A stretch of 64,000 bases of DNA from Symbiodinium natans (taxonomy: Eukaryota > Sar > Dinophyceae > Suessiales > Symbiodiniaceae). The stretch spans positions 306,501 through 370,500 of the forward strand of contig CAJNDS010002426.1 of assembly GCA_905221605.1 (NCBI GenBank). Direction: 5' to 3'. Below are positions 11,896 through 22,618 of this stretch, piece after piece. The notes under the pieces are model-generated. The model was not told the DNA's origin. It worked only from the letters and a program-made list of their open reading frames with translations, and did not search any database. Positions within the stretch are counted from its first letter, which is position 1. Every line of letters begins with the position of its first letter. Position numbers and translations under genes: made by a program.

Positions 11896-12001
11896 GAGGA
11901 ATCTTCTTCAGAGGGGTTTTAAATGGGCCATCTCAGGTCGAGATGCCCTTGAACCGGATGTTTGACTTCTGAACTGCAGCGGGGCAGTCGGCCAGCAGAG
12001 G

Positions 12002-12173
12002 TACAGGGTGGGGCCCCCTAGTTATAAGTAGAGTTATAAGTAGAGTTATAAGTAGAGTTATAAGTAGAGTTATAAGTAGAGTTATAAGGGCCCTAAATTG
12101 GGTTATAAGGACCCTAAGTTAGGTTATAAGTCCCTTAGCTACAGTTAGTATAGTAAGGGGGCCCCACCCTGTA
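12002..12173. mobile_element. Family-D MITE with perfect 18-bp terminal inverted repeats
   Basis: TACAGGGTGGGGCCCCCT (12,002-12,019) is repeated exactly in inverse orientation at 12,156-12,173. The interior is about six 12-bp tandem units of GTTATAAGTAGA followed by GGTTATAAG variants. The GTTATAAGT core also occurs in the elements at 9.4, 37.2 and 42.3 kb, but those have different ends. Confidence 0.8.
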
Positions 12174-12174
12174 G

Positions 12175-12986
12175 CCAATCCATGGCAAAAGTTCATGTGT
12201 AATGAGTGTAATGCGCGCACGAGGCCCTCGTCATGAGGCCCTCGCCACGAGGGCATCGCGAGGCCATCCTGCGCAGCAGGTGCGCAAGAAAGCTGCGCGC
12301 ACGCAAAAAGAGAGGGTCAGCGCGGGACGTGACCGGGTTGCATGCGAGCTCTGAGTTTACCCCAACTCATGCTTCGATTTGCATCTTGCTCTGCGGGGTC
12401 ACGGCAGGCCAAGTCTGCACGTGCTGTCTTTCACGCGCCGTCCTTTGCAAGCCATGCGGACAAGGTGCCTGCTCTTGCACATTAGCGTTTTTTCTGTCGT
12501 CCCAGAAGTCTTCGGAACTCGAAGTGAAGATACCCGAGAGGCGTTCCTCCCGCATCTGTCCTTCCACGTAAACTCCTTTCCGAGGAGAATGTCTGTTGCA
12601 AGCAGCGTAGCGTGGTTGTGCATTGCCATCCGTGGAAAGGTTTTGTGCTGGCATGAGGAGAAGTCCAGACAAGATGACCAGCCACGATACGCGCAAGCCT
12701 CCTTCTAAGGCAAGTGCGTCATGCTCACAAGACCTCCTGGGCTCATCAACTCTTGTCTATTTGTGGCAGGATGTGAAGGTCAAAGCCGCCTTGGGTGGTG
12801 CATGACAGCCAGGCCGAGAATCTATGCCAGAAGGACCACGTGCAGTCAGTCCATTGTTCCTGACCATGTGTTCTTATCTGAGGACGTCTGAGCATCTGCT
12901 AAACCCTACACCCAAATCATTGAAAGGCTGGGGCGCAAGTTCGTCACAGAGCTCTGAAGGCTGCCAATGTGCCCAGCAGTCTGGCT
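12175..12986. other. Stretch with weak coding signal
   Basis: Open frames on both strands overlap between 12,367 and 12,708. The minus-strand frame starts with a signal-peptide-like sequence (MRVSWLVILSGLLLMPAQ), but the plus-strand frame is equally long and neither continues into recognisable exons. No call is made. Confidence 0.3.
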
Positions 12987-13314
12987 GGTTCTTAGTAGGG
13001 AATCAGGGAACGACCCTATCTAATCCCATCTAATCCCTTAAAGGGTATATATAGGACCCTAATTCCCCTATATAATCAATATAATCTCTGAAGGTAATCC
13101 CTGAAAGGGTATATGTATTTTGTAATATATATATAGAGAGAGAGAGAGGGCACTAATTCCCCTACATAATCCCTTAAAGGGTGTATATAAATATAAATAT
13201 ATATTTATACTTATATACATATAAGGCACTAATTTTCCGAAATATTCCCCCTGTATAATCCCTTGAAGGGTATCTGTAGGGCTCTAATTCAAATTCCCTC
13301 ATTCCCTACTAACC
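12987..13314. mobile_element. Long family-A MITE
   Basis: Begins GGTTCTTAGTAGGGAATC and ends with the inverse ATTCCCTACTAACC. The interior is built from repeated CCCTTAAAGGGTATAT palindromes and TATATA tracts. Same ends as the elements at 51.6, 53.6, 62.3 and 63.2 kb, but about three times longer. Confidence 0.75.
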
Positions 13315-13377
13315 GCGGGGGTAGTCTTGCGCCTCGGGCCGCGTGACTGTAGCACCGGGAGGATCTGAGAGGTTTGC

Positions 13378-13600
13378 GTTTAGGGTTTAGGGTTCAGAGT
13401 TTAGGGTTTATAGTTTTTTTTGTGGATTTGGACGGTTTGTAGGGTTTATAGGGTTTATAGGGTTGATAGGGTTGATAGGATTTGTAGGGTTTATAGGGTT
13501 TGTAGGGTTTATAGGGTTTATAGGTTTTTAGGGTTTAGGGCAATGCGACCTTTGACGGTAGACAACCCTGAACCCTAAACCTGCTCATTGTCTTCTGAAG
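13378..13600. repeat. Degenerate TTTAGGG/TTTATAGGG tract
   Basis: Heptamers grade into 9-mers (GGGTTTATA, GGGTTTGTA, GGGTTGATA), a locally homogenised variant of the telomeric motif. Confidence 0.75.
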
Positions 13601-14084
13601 GGGATGAGTTTCATGGCAATGAGATCGAGGCATGCTGTGTGCACGAAAATTCGCCTGCCGGTGGACGAATTCATCAATTACGTGCATGAGCTTGCATGTT
13701 GCAAAAGAACCGTCTGTCCGAGGGGTCTTGCGACTTGTCTGTGAGCTTCTTTCCCTGAAGTCCAGGAGAATGGTAGCTAAACCCTAAACCCAAGACCCTT
13801 GCAAATCTGCAGGCACGCTTTCGCTCGGCGCTGCAGGCAGACAAGATCCTTTGGCGCAAGTAGAAGAAGGGAGGCATTGGAGGGTTTCGGGTTTGGGGTT
13901 TGGGGCTTAGGGTTTAGGGTTTATAGGGTTTAGGGTTTGGGGTGTAGGCTGTAGGGTTTAAGGGTGTTTAGGGTTTAGGGGCAATATGAACAGCACTTGA
14001 AGACCCGTGATTGCATCCACGCCGGCGTTCAGGTTGCCAGCCAGTTTCTTCCCAAAGCTGAGCAAGTCCACCTGGACATTCCCG
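13601..14084 (+). CDS. Two in-phase exons of an unrecognised protein
   Basis: Exon 13,601-13,693 (31 codons, AG acceptor, GC donor CTT|GCATGT) contains KIRLPVDEFINYVHEL. Exon 13,994-14,084 (AG acceptor, GT donor CCCG|GTCTTT) contains HLKTRDCIHAGVQVASQFLP and AEQVHLDIP. The phases agree (0 to 0), giving a continuous soluble, helical sequence of about 61 residues. The intron between holds TTTAGGG variants. Upstream and downstream exons were not found with confidence. Family not recognised. Confidence 0.45.
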
Positions 14085-15470
14085 GTCTTTTTTTTCTTGG
14101 GTTCAACAAATGACGGCTCGTTTGTCTCAGCGCAACATCATGAAGGTTCTCACGGCCGAGGGAGCCCCAATGCTCCAAAACCGGGTCTCGGGTCTAATGG
14201 TTTCAGACTCGGTCCGAATTCATGAAACTCTCCCACGCCGGAGTGGTCGGAAAAACTTGCGCGCGCGCGGCCTCGGCAACCAAACTGGCCCAACGCGGGG
14301 TTGCACCGTGCGCATCTCAGGCGAAGGAAAGAGCAAAGGTCAAAAAATGTCGCCTGGTGCAGCACAGCCCACGTCATGAGTTGAGGAGGCAAGAGGCTTC
14401 AGGAGGATTCGCTTGAGTCCCCAAAGCTCAGCCGAGGTCGAGGCTCAGGCGAGTTTTAGGGCTTCTTCCATCATGGAAAGGCACTTGACTCTCACTTGAC
14501 CTTCAAATTGCCTCCACATGCGCTTATGCGTCCTCCCATTTTGGGCCTTCGCTGGCTGAGGCACGAATGACTTCGCCACAGCTTTTCTAAGCCCTCTCTG
14601 AAAGCCTTGTCTGGTCAATGTCGTTGACATGTCGGGTGAGCACGAAGGGCCGGGTACGCTTGCTGTGAGCACGAAGAATTCTGATTCCGTCAAAGTCGGG
14701 GGGGGGGGGCTGAGGTTGAGAGAGAGATGGAGTTAAAAGCCAGTGGTATGGTTATGCATCCGTGCATTTATAAACTCTCTCCATGCGACCCTCTGCACCA
14801 GAGACACTTGTTCCTTGTGTGCCTGGCCATTCATTTCTTTCTCTGACAAGGAAGCAGTGCGTCTCAGGTTCGGAACAGAGCTGAATGCCTGGATTACGGC
14901 AGCAGATGCCTCAGAGGAAGTTTCTGAAGACTCGGCTTACATGCCTGGTTGAGCCAGGCCTTCTTTCCCTTCATGGTCGGCAAGTGCGAGGCCAATGGTT
15001 GTTGAAAGTTGAGATGCAATCTGGTTTCCTGAGACTTGTGTAGCCCCTGAGAGACTTATCCCATCACATAATGTGAGAACGGCATCCGCCACCCTGCAGA
15101 GCAAAGCATGTCACTGGCAGGTGCAAGAACGAACGGCGGAGGCAAGCAGTCCTGTGGGGATGCAGCCAATCGCCTTGCTCAATCCAGTAAGAGCAGCATG
15201 GCTCAAGGCTTCCTGAACTGCAAACCAAGGGTAGCGGGTAGCCTTGGCCAGCTACTCTTGTCCCATCTTGTCCCTGACAAGATTTCGCTCATGGCTGTAG
15301 ATTGCTGTTCTAGGTTTTCATTTGGCTATTTGCCGATATTGACGGGCAGGCAGACATAGTGGTGACACATTGTGACTGTGGAAGCCTGTATGTACACACA
15401 TATATATATATATAGATATATACATATACATATATTCGGCACATGGGCACGCAGCGTGCTGCACGTGCAG
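14085..15470. other. Intergenic or intronic DNA with scattered open frames
   Basis: Frames at 14,445-14,693 (-), 14,743-14,952 (+) and 15,108-15,359 (+) have no motif. The second half of the 14,743 frame (about 14,849-14,950) has exon-like composition. A G-run lies at 14,698-14,710 and TATATA simple sequence at 15,398-15,436. Confidence 0.35.
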
Positions 15471-15559
15471 GAGATGCAGCAGATTCCCGCCGGCGAGGCC
15501 ATTGCAAAAGAACTCTGCCTTGCAATCTTTCGAAAAGCGGAGGACCGTTCCCTCAAGCG
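15471..15559 (+). CDS. Single confident exon of an unrecognised protein
   Basis: The open segment lies between GTGCAG and a consensus GT donor (AAGCG|GTGAGT). It reads EMQQIPAGEAIAKELCLAIF then RKAEDRSLK, an amphipathic helical stretch. A possible continuation is at 15,585-15,660 (WNCAVKIEKCRWLERPASLL), but no clean acceptor in the right phase was found. Confidence 0.4.
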
Positions 15560-15862
15560 GTGAGTTATCGCATGCCTCAGTCCTGGAACTGCGCCGTGAA
15601 GATCGAAAAGTGCCGCTGGCTCGAGAGGCCAGCTAGCCTCCTAATGCTCCATGAGTTTAAGGGGTTTATAGGAGCATCGGGCTAACAGGGGAACAAGGGT
15701 TTGCAGGACTTTTGTGGTTCACTAGGGTTTGTCGTGGTCACAAGTCATGTTTCCAGCAACAGCGGCCAGACGTTGCCATTGCAATCCTAGAACGTCAGTC
15801 TGCTTGTTCTCGGCTCAGGTGAAACTCCTCGGGGCACTAGGAGGGCGGGGTACAAAGCTGCC

Positions 15863-16855
15863 ATGTTCTCAAAGAGCAGTACCAACAAATCCAGCAAAGA
15901 GAGCAAGGACTCACTCGGCGAAGCTGGGGAAAACAGCTTTGGTGAGGGACGACCCTTTCCGCAGCTGGGGTCGTATGACCGCCATGACAGAATCAAGAAG
16001 GCGGCGTACCTCTTACTGGAAGCACAAAAGGCTACTGCAGAGCAGACGCAATTCTTCGAGACCTGGCTGAAGATTGTGTTTGATGAGGCTGTGCCAGTCT
16101 CGACTGAAGGTGCAACACAGCTGAGAGTACCTACCGACCTTGAGTCCCTTGAGCTGAGCATCAAAGCTCCGAAGGAGCTGATGCTAAGGCTTGCGAACCG
16201 TTTTCTCGAGGCTTGCAAGGTCCCGGACCTCCGCATGCTCCAGCAGTTTGCCCAGCTGCAGTGGGAGAAGGACGATGTCCCCGAGGTGTCATTGTGGTGC
16301 AGGCTGAAGCGGTTGGGGAGTGCTTGCCCTGGCGTTGATGCTGGCTTTCACTTAGACCAGTCCATGGAGTGGCTGGTTACAGATATTGTTGTTCCCAAAA
16401 GTGAGGACCAGGCAAACTTGCGAAACAACGCTATGTCCCACCGCCTTGTTCCTTTCGCATATGGCGCATCCCTGTTCCCCATCGAGCCCGAATCCTCCTT
16501 GACCTTCGATATGGAGACAGGATCCATGAAGTCGTCAATCCTCTCTGCCCTCTTCATGTTTGGAGCTATGGGCTTTGCAAAGCCCGAAGATCTTGGTTTG
16601 ACCGCAATCACTCACGTGGATGCCATGAAGTGCTATTTGCTTGCAGCGCTTGGTCCGAAGGGATTGACTCGAATGGCGCTACGCTTTGAGAAGCCTCAGG
16701 CCACATGCGTTGCGGATCTCACGTCCGCGTGCAATATCAAAATACGCACTGATGTCATCGCCGATATCGAAATTGAGCTGGACAAGACGCCTGGCTTTGT
16801 CGAGTATGCTGCTGAGATGCGAGGCTACACCGTCACGGTGGGCTACGTTTTGTGA
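15863..16855 (+). CDS. Intronless orphan protein, 330 residues
   Basis: Uninterrupted from ATG to TGA, with even codon use and no low-complexity sequence. That is unusual here, since the confirmed genes are cut into exons of 20-150 bp, apart from MCMBP. The N terminus is serine/lysine-rich (residues 1-30, SSTNKSSKESKDS). The rest is a mixed alpha/beta soluble domain with no signal peptide or membrane helix. Recognisable landmarks are LWCRLKRLGSACPG (mid-protein), AYGASLFPIEPE, SALFMFGAMGFAKPEDLGL and a C-terminal MRGYTVTVGYVL. I recognise no family. An intronless gene could be a retroposed copy, a laterally acquired gene or a virus-derived structural protein; none of these is shown. A first Met further downstream is possible. 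Confidence 0.65.
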   Translation: MFSKSSTNKSSKESKDSLGEAGENSFGEGRPFPQLGSYDRHDRIKKAAYLLLEAQKATAEQTQFFETWLKIVFDEAVPVSTEGATQLRVPTDLESLELSIKAPKELMLRLANRFLEACKVPDLRMLQQFAQLQWEKDDVPEVSLWCRLKRLGSACPGVDAGFHLDQSMEWLVTDIVVPKSEDQANLRNNAMSHRLVPFAYGASLFPIEPESSLTFDMETGSMKSSILSALFMFGAMGFAKPEDLGLTAITHVDAMKCYLLAALGPKGLTRMALRFEKPQATCVADLTSACNIKIRTDVIADIEIELDKTPGFVEYAAEMRGYTVTVGYVL

Positions 16856-18344
16856 ACCCACTTGCGGCAGACTGGCCTGAAAGACCCAAAAAAGTTCGTG
16901 TGGATCGATCGTTGAGAGGCTGATTCAGAAGTGTTTTCGTGGACGTCTTCACATTGCTGCATGACTCACACACACAATGCCCGTGTGGGAATTGAGGGGC
17001 GGCCAAGCAATTTGAATGCGCATGTGTTGAGCATGATGCAGGAGCGGCTGCGTTGGAATGTGCACGTGGCCCAGACATGCCATGCTTTTCGCACAGTTCT
17101 TGTTTTGGTGTCTGTCTTCTTCTTGCTGCATGAGGTCCTGCTATCTGAAGCTGCTTTTTCAGGATTTGGAGTTTTGGAGGGCTTCATCCCCGAGTGGAGA
17201 GTCTTCTTCGACACAACGACTCGTTACGAAGACCCCTAAGCCGGCCCTAAACCCTAATCCTAAACCCTAAACCCTACACTCCGCAGTTCATGAAACTTCG
17301 AAAATGGCTCAGAAGACCCTGAAATTTGAGCTAGCTTCGGACCCTAAACAGGAGTGAGCCGCGAGGGGCAAGCGCTGAACCTTGCAAACGGGAAACATAC
17401 TAGGGTTTAGGGTTTAGGGTTTAAAGTTTAGTTTAGGGCTTAGGGTTTAGGGTTTAGGGCCAAGTGGTACTCACCACCAATCTCAGCATGAATCATAGAA
17501 GGCATGTCAAGTCGCCAAGTGGCGCGAAGAAGTCCGGTTTCGACCGCTTTCGGCCAAAGTGACGCTGAAAAATGTTTGCCCTTGACGCTTTCTCAGCTAA
17601 GCCTGCTTGTCAGCCTCCTTCTGCCATGTCTCGAGAAAGCCACTCTGAAGAATTGCGCTCGGTCGGCCGAGGAAAGTTCCTGATTCTGAGTTGTCTCGGC
17701 TCGTCGCGTGCTGTGTTGGCTTGCCTGGGATGGTTCTAGGACTCAGCGAATTCAAGAATGCCGAATGAGAGCAAGGGCCAGAAGCGGGAATGAACGGAAG
17801 CGGTTTGAGGAGGTGCAGGTATCCGTTGTTACTTCCCGCAATTGGTACCACTCTCCGTGACAGCTTTGCACAGCTTCACATCGTTCCATTCAGTGTGAGG
17901 TCTCAGTTCATGTCTTACTCGTGGAGCGTTGGCATTGCTCACGACGCAACGCTGCCTCAATGAGCTAGGACGGCAGTGAAGGCTGCGAAAACAGATCGCC
18001 AGACGTGAGTTCTTTGCAAGGAAGCCCGCAAGGTTCGGAGAGCTCCCCGAAGATAAGGTGAAACTGAAAAGGGTTTAGGGTTTGGGGTTTGGGGTTTAGG
18101 GTTTAGGGTTTAGGGTTTAGGGTTTACGGCGACATAGTACCCTATAACATGCCTGTCCTCAAGGTGCAGGCCTCTGCAAGCGACCTATGCAGCGAATGTT
18201 CGGAGAGGCGAGGCCGACACACACGGAGCTTTGCCCTAAACCCCAAACCCCAAACCCTAAACCCTAAAGCCTAAACCCTAACCCCTACAAACCCTACAGA
18301 CCCTAAACCACAAGGTGCCTACCTCCCTCATTCCCGACCCACAG
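16856..18344. other. Repeat-rich stretch without a confident gene
   Basis: An open frame at 16,931-17,239 (+) contains a hydrophobic segment (VLVLVSVFFLLHEVLL) but overlaps equally long minus-strand frames. Telomeric patches lie at 17,246-17,277, 17,401-17,460, 18,068-18,127 and 18,234-18,300. A short AG-to-GC segment at 18,170-18,207 is possible 5' coding sequence of the next gene, but its phase does not fit. Confidence 0.35.
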
Positions 18345-19123
18345 CCCGCAAGTTGACATTGCCAGAGGTGCTCGGAATGCCACTTTCCATGGAGCCTGAC
18401 ATGGAGGAACACTACAGTACCCGGAAGTTCCCCCAGCATGTTGCAAGACGCAATGACCATAATGCTTTCGATAAGAATTGGGTTTAGGGCTTCGGGTTTA
18501 GGGTTCAGGGTTTAGGGTTTAGGGCTACAGCCTACACCCTAATCTCTTGAAAGGGTGCCTCTATTTCGGGGGAGCCCTAAGCCCTGAGCATCCCTGAGCC
18601 CTATGGAAGTCCCTAAACCCTAAACCCTAAACCCTCAACCCTAAACCCTGAAAGTGGTGAAGGACCTGAGCTGCACCATGGTCTTTGGCAAAGAACCAGA
18701 CCCTTGGGAGCAGGCTGGGGGTTTGGGCTTTGGGTTTTGGGGTTTGGGGTTTGGGGTTTAGGGTTTAGGGTTTAGGGACATCGGATGTCGTGGCCATCTC
18801 CAAGCACATGACATGCTGACAGGATGAGCTTCGAGAGCAGCCGTGCTTCGAGACATGTGCCACGGCCAGGACGTGCTCTGTGACGCCCCAGTTGTCAAGC
18901 GTGTAGGGTTTAGGGTTTAGGGTTTCTTCTGCTCATGTTCGTTGCCGTGCTCAACCCTGCATTGTTTGTGCGAACACCCCAAGCCCTAAGCCCTGATGTG
19001 CAGGATGACTGGAGCATGCCCCAAGCTGTCGTGATGTCGGGGGCAATTGCACGAAAAAGTGAGCTGCGTGCTGCCATCGCTGTGTGGAACCAGTACGAGC
19101 AGAAGCAGGCCAACCAGTGTTGA
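18345..19123 (+). CDS. 3' exons of an unrecognised gene
   Basis: Exon 18,345-18,481 has an AG acceptor and GT donor and contains LTLPEVLGMPLSMEPDMEEH and FPQHVARRNDHN. Then 18,655-18,713 (VVKDLSCTMVFGKEPDPWEQ, GC donor), 18,823-18,879 (DELREQPCFETCATARTCS, GT donor) and 19,004-19,123 (DDWSMPQAVVMSGAIARKSE to VWNQYEQKQANQC and TGA). The last three join in phase 0, so this is the C terminus of a real gene. The first two do not join in phase, so one small exon is missing between them or a boundary is misplaced. Five cysteines cluster in the third and fourth segments taken together. Telomeric arrays fill the introns. No family recognised, and the 5' half was not found. Confidence 0.55.
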
Positions 19124-19572
19124 TGTGATGCCCAAGTCTGCCCTACCTGTCCTTCAAATTTGACAATGCTTGTGGCTTTTTCCAGGCAATAGCCAGCAAC
19201 GAGCAATGTTGTCACAATCCGCATGCAACTAAACACACAAACTGGCACGCCTCGTCAGCATTCCTGAAAATGCTACGACAGCATGTCCTGACCTGCAACA
19301 ATATGTACTAACAAGCTTCGAGCATGTCATACAGTGTCCTGGCAATTTGTGACGTAAGCCTTTATTTGCGCCAAGCTGCAACTGCAAAACGCGTAGTGAG
19401 ACACGCGACTCGGAGCGCATGCCAGCCCTGCATCGCAAGTTGGGTTGGCGCAGCTCGGACAGCACACCAGAGCTAGCTTGGTCATGTTTTGTCATTCGGG
19501 CACCGCCCTTGAATTCCAGATACGGTTGGGCCACACTTAGACATGGCACGCGTCCGCAGCTGAGTAGTACAC

Positions 19573-19673
19573 ATGGGGGTTTACGAAGACAAGGGAACCC
19601 TAAGACAGACCCCAAATAGTAGGGTTCCCTTACAATCAGGATCCCAATAAGGCATCATTTTCGGAAGCCCCCG
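19573..19673. mobile_element. Family-C MITE
   Basis: GGGGGTTTACGAAGACAAGG at the left and the inverse TTTTCGGAAGCCCCC at the right, with internal GGGTTCCCTTACAATCAGG-like blocks shared with the other C copies. Confidence 0.75.
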
Positions 19674-19770
19674 CATGGCTAGCGGCTAGCATGATTTTAC
19701 GGCTCTGTCGCGCTTGCCAGGTTGATGGGTGAGTTCGATGACTCGGCGTCCAGCCCAGATATCTCCCAGA

Positions 19771-19910
19771 GAGCCCAATCGCCCTTAATGAAGGAATATA
19801 CCCTTAAATGATATAGGATCCTTAGAATGATTAAGGCAATATACCTTAAATTACATAGGGGTCCTTAACAAGATTTAAGGTATATACCTCATTAAAGGGG
19901 GATTGGGCTC
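19771..19910. mobile_element. Family-F MITE
   Basis: GAGCCCAATCGCCCTTAATGA at the left is matched by TCATTAAAGGGGGATTGGGCTC in inverse orientation at the right. The interior is AT-rich with repeated CCTTAAAT/ATTTAAGG palindromes. Only one copy is seen in the window. Confidence 0.75.
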
Positions 19911-20140
19911 TTTCGGCTGTGGGATGTCCAGGGTTTGCCTGTGCTGTCATCATGTCCCGTGCTGCAAGACTGGCGCACAGAAGCACACCAAAACCCTAAA
20001 CCCTAAACCCTTAGCCCTAAACCCTAAACCAAGTTTCACAGGGTGGCTCATACTGACTCTTTTGTGCAGATTGGATCGGCAGTCTTGAGGAAGTTAAACG
20101 CCCTTCAGCTAAAGCTCGGCAGCCTCTCTGACACAGATTT
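19911..20140 (+). CDS. Exon-like segments, unrecognised
   Basis: A segment at about 19,915-19,985 reads RLWDVQGLPVLSSCPVLQDW and begins immediately after the F element. A second at 20,070-20,135 follows GTGCAG and reads IGSAVLRKLNALQLKLGSLS. Both look like coding sequence but phase and partner exons are unresolved, and the CCCTAAA array between them is probably intronic. Confidence 0.3.
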
Positions 20141-20166
20141 TTGCCTAAACCCTAAACCCTAAACCC

Positions 20167-22618
20167 GTTTTGCAGGCCGGAGGAAGTAACAGTCCAGTCG
20201 CTTGCAGGGAGTAGGTTTCAGCAGCATTAAACCAAATTCCCTTTTTCCTTTTTGCAAAGTACGCAGCCTAGGCTTGAGGATGAAACGCGGTAACGGTCGA
20301 AGGGGTCCGTCTGCTGCAGGGTTGAGGGTGGAGAGTTGAGGGTTTATAGGGATTGGGGTTGTGGGCCAGTTTAGGGTTTCTTGCCGGGCCCCTTTTGGAA
20401 CCCCGATTGTTCTTGTCTACAATCCCTCTTGGTGGAAGACTTTGCGGAAGCTCGCAGGCGGATAATTACTCCAACTTGAAGAAATGAAGAACAATGCTAT
20501 GAGTTCAACGTTGAAAACGGCCCGACACACTGAAAAGGCAGCAGCCGAAAGATGAGACTGATGAGAGTTGTTGCATGACGAATCGCGCAGAAATCTGTTC
20601 TACCTGCTTAAGAGCTACCGATGACATTCAATCTCCGGACCTCGCCGAGAAAGAGATCAATCCACAGCCCGAGGGCACACAAATGCCCACAGCCAGGCCT
20701 ACGTTCGGCAAGTAGCGGCGGCAAGCGGAAAGAAGATCAGACATGGCAAGTGGCCGGAATCCCATACAAACAAACTAGGGTGCAAGACCACATTTGGAAA
20801 CTCAAGAGCTTCCTGCAAGAGCCGAACGGCCTGTGAAATTTTACTGAAGACCGCTTTGCATTCGGCTTTCACGGGTTTTGCATGTCAATGTCCCGGGAAG
20901 CTGAGAAAGAGCGAAAGGTTAATGTCATTGGCGATTCAAGCAACCTACCGGTACACCCTGAGGGAGGCATGACCAGCTGCTGCCGTAGATGCGGAAGGTG
21001 CCAGATGGGAAGGCGAGGCAGGTAGCAATCGTGCCGGGAAGGTCCGTAACACTGGTGTTTATACCCGAAACCCTAAACCCTAGAAAACAAGACAAGAAAG
21101 CCCTGGGCGTGCGCTAGTAGAAGCTCGTAGCCTGCTCCCTTGATGATTTGCTTTTAAGGTTTAGGGTTCAAGTCTTAGGCCGCCTTACCAGCCCTAAACC
21201 CTAAACCCTAAACCCTAAACCCCAAACCCCAAACCCCAAACCCCAAACCCCAAACCCTAAACCCTAAACCCTAAACCCTAAACCCTCCCCCCCGCTCCTA
21301 ATGCGTAGCAACGAAGCCAAAGGTGGCATCTTGGGGCGCCCACGCCGCAGTGGAGAGCGATCAGGCTGTGGAGCGAGCTACTTGGCACTTGGCATGGGTT
21401 TAGGGTTTAGGGTTTAGGGTTTAGGGTTTAGGCTTTAGGCTTTAGGCTTTAAGCTTTAGGCTTTAGGGATTCGGGGGTTTAGGGTTTAGGGTTTAGGGCC
21501 GTGTAGGGTTCAAACAACAAGGGCCTTAAACCCTAAACTTTCAGAATTATTCCGAACATTTCAGATTTGTGAGGCTTGTCAGCAAGTCTGTCCAAAGGTC
21601 CGATTAGCCTAGGCAACGCTTTGACCAGATTGGGATTCAGCAGACCGCTAATAAAACCAGTTACAGTTATCATTATTTTTGTTGTGTGTGTGTGTGTGTG
21701 CGTGTGTGTCGGGAGGAGGTTTTAACTTTTTGAACGGTTTTGTGCTTTCACTACTCCTGTTTTTTGTTTTGGATTTTGCAAACATGTTTCAGCTTGATGC
21801 ATTTTTTCTGCGGGCGTGTGCTCGCTCCTTGCTCCATGTTTCTGATTTTGCGGCATGCTGTGCCTTGGTGGTTTGCTTTGTGCGGTTCAACCGTTTGCTC
21901 TTTGCTTTCTCCCTGATGTTGGGTTCTTTGCTGCTTCAAGCATGGTTAGGGTGGCTACGAGTACTCGCGGCCGTGGTATTCTGATGACTAGTGTAGAGTA
22001 GTACTACTACTCACATTATTGGCAACATTCCGGTCGTCTAGTTGTGCTAGGACGTTGGTCGTCCTCTCAAGGCGTCTTCCTTTCACGGCTAGAAGCGTGA
22101 CCATTCTTGTTCTTGCGATTGCTATTCTTACTATTATTGTTTTCCATGGTGTTCCGAGCGAGACTCCTTTTTTCAGGGTGTTGTTTTTTTTTTGGATTTG
22201 TTTTGTTTGTATGTTTTTTGAGGTTTGTAGTCAGCAGAAGAAAAGGGCGGAAGGGAAGGAAGGAAAGAAGGAAGGAACATCATGACATCATGAGAAAGTG
22301 CTTCCAAACCCCAGTTTTTTGGGTTCCTTTCCAAGCCAGACATGCCAGCCTTAGCGTTGCAAATGGTGGGGAGCCCAGGGGGGGGCAAGCTGTTGAGGGG
22401 TTTAGGGTTCAGGGTTTAATTAGGGTTTCGGGTCAGCGTCCTCAATGCTGTGACTCGCTCACGCAGGTAGGATGTTCTGCTGCTGCAACTTGCCTGATTA
22501 CCTGGACGGTTGAGCATGATGCAATGTGACACTTTGATCTGTCTCGCGCAGCTCGCGCCCTGCACAACCCTAAACCCTAAACCCTAAACCCTAAACCCTA
22601 AACCCTAAACCCTGTGAG
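20167..22618. other. Long stretch without a supported gene
   Basis: Telomeric arrays at 21,190-21,290 (with CCCCAAA variants), 21,398-21,505 (TTTAGGC variants) and 22,566-22,612; a GT-dinucleotide run at 21,683-21,710; T-rich sequence at 21,720-22,240 whose open frames (21,679-21,984; 22,019-22,285) are hydrophobic only because the strand is T-rich; a GGAA-rich patch at 22,245-22,280. No motif was found. Confidence 0.4.

Noticed and set aside
12367-12696. Minus-strand frame with a signal-peptide-like start
   Set aside because: A plus-strand frame of the same length overlaps it, there is no recognisable mature domain, and every confirmed gene here is on the + strand.
21679-22285. Hydrophobic open frames that could be membrane proteins
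   Set aside because: The strand is strongly T-rich, which by itself gives Phe/Leu/Val-rich translations; there are no conserved positions.
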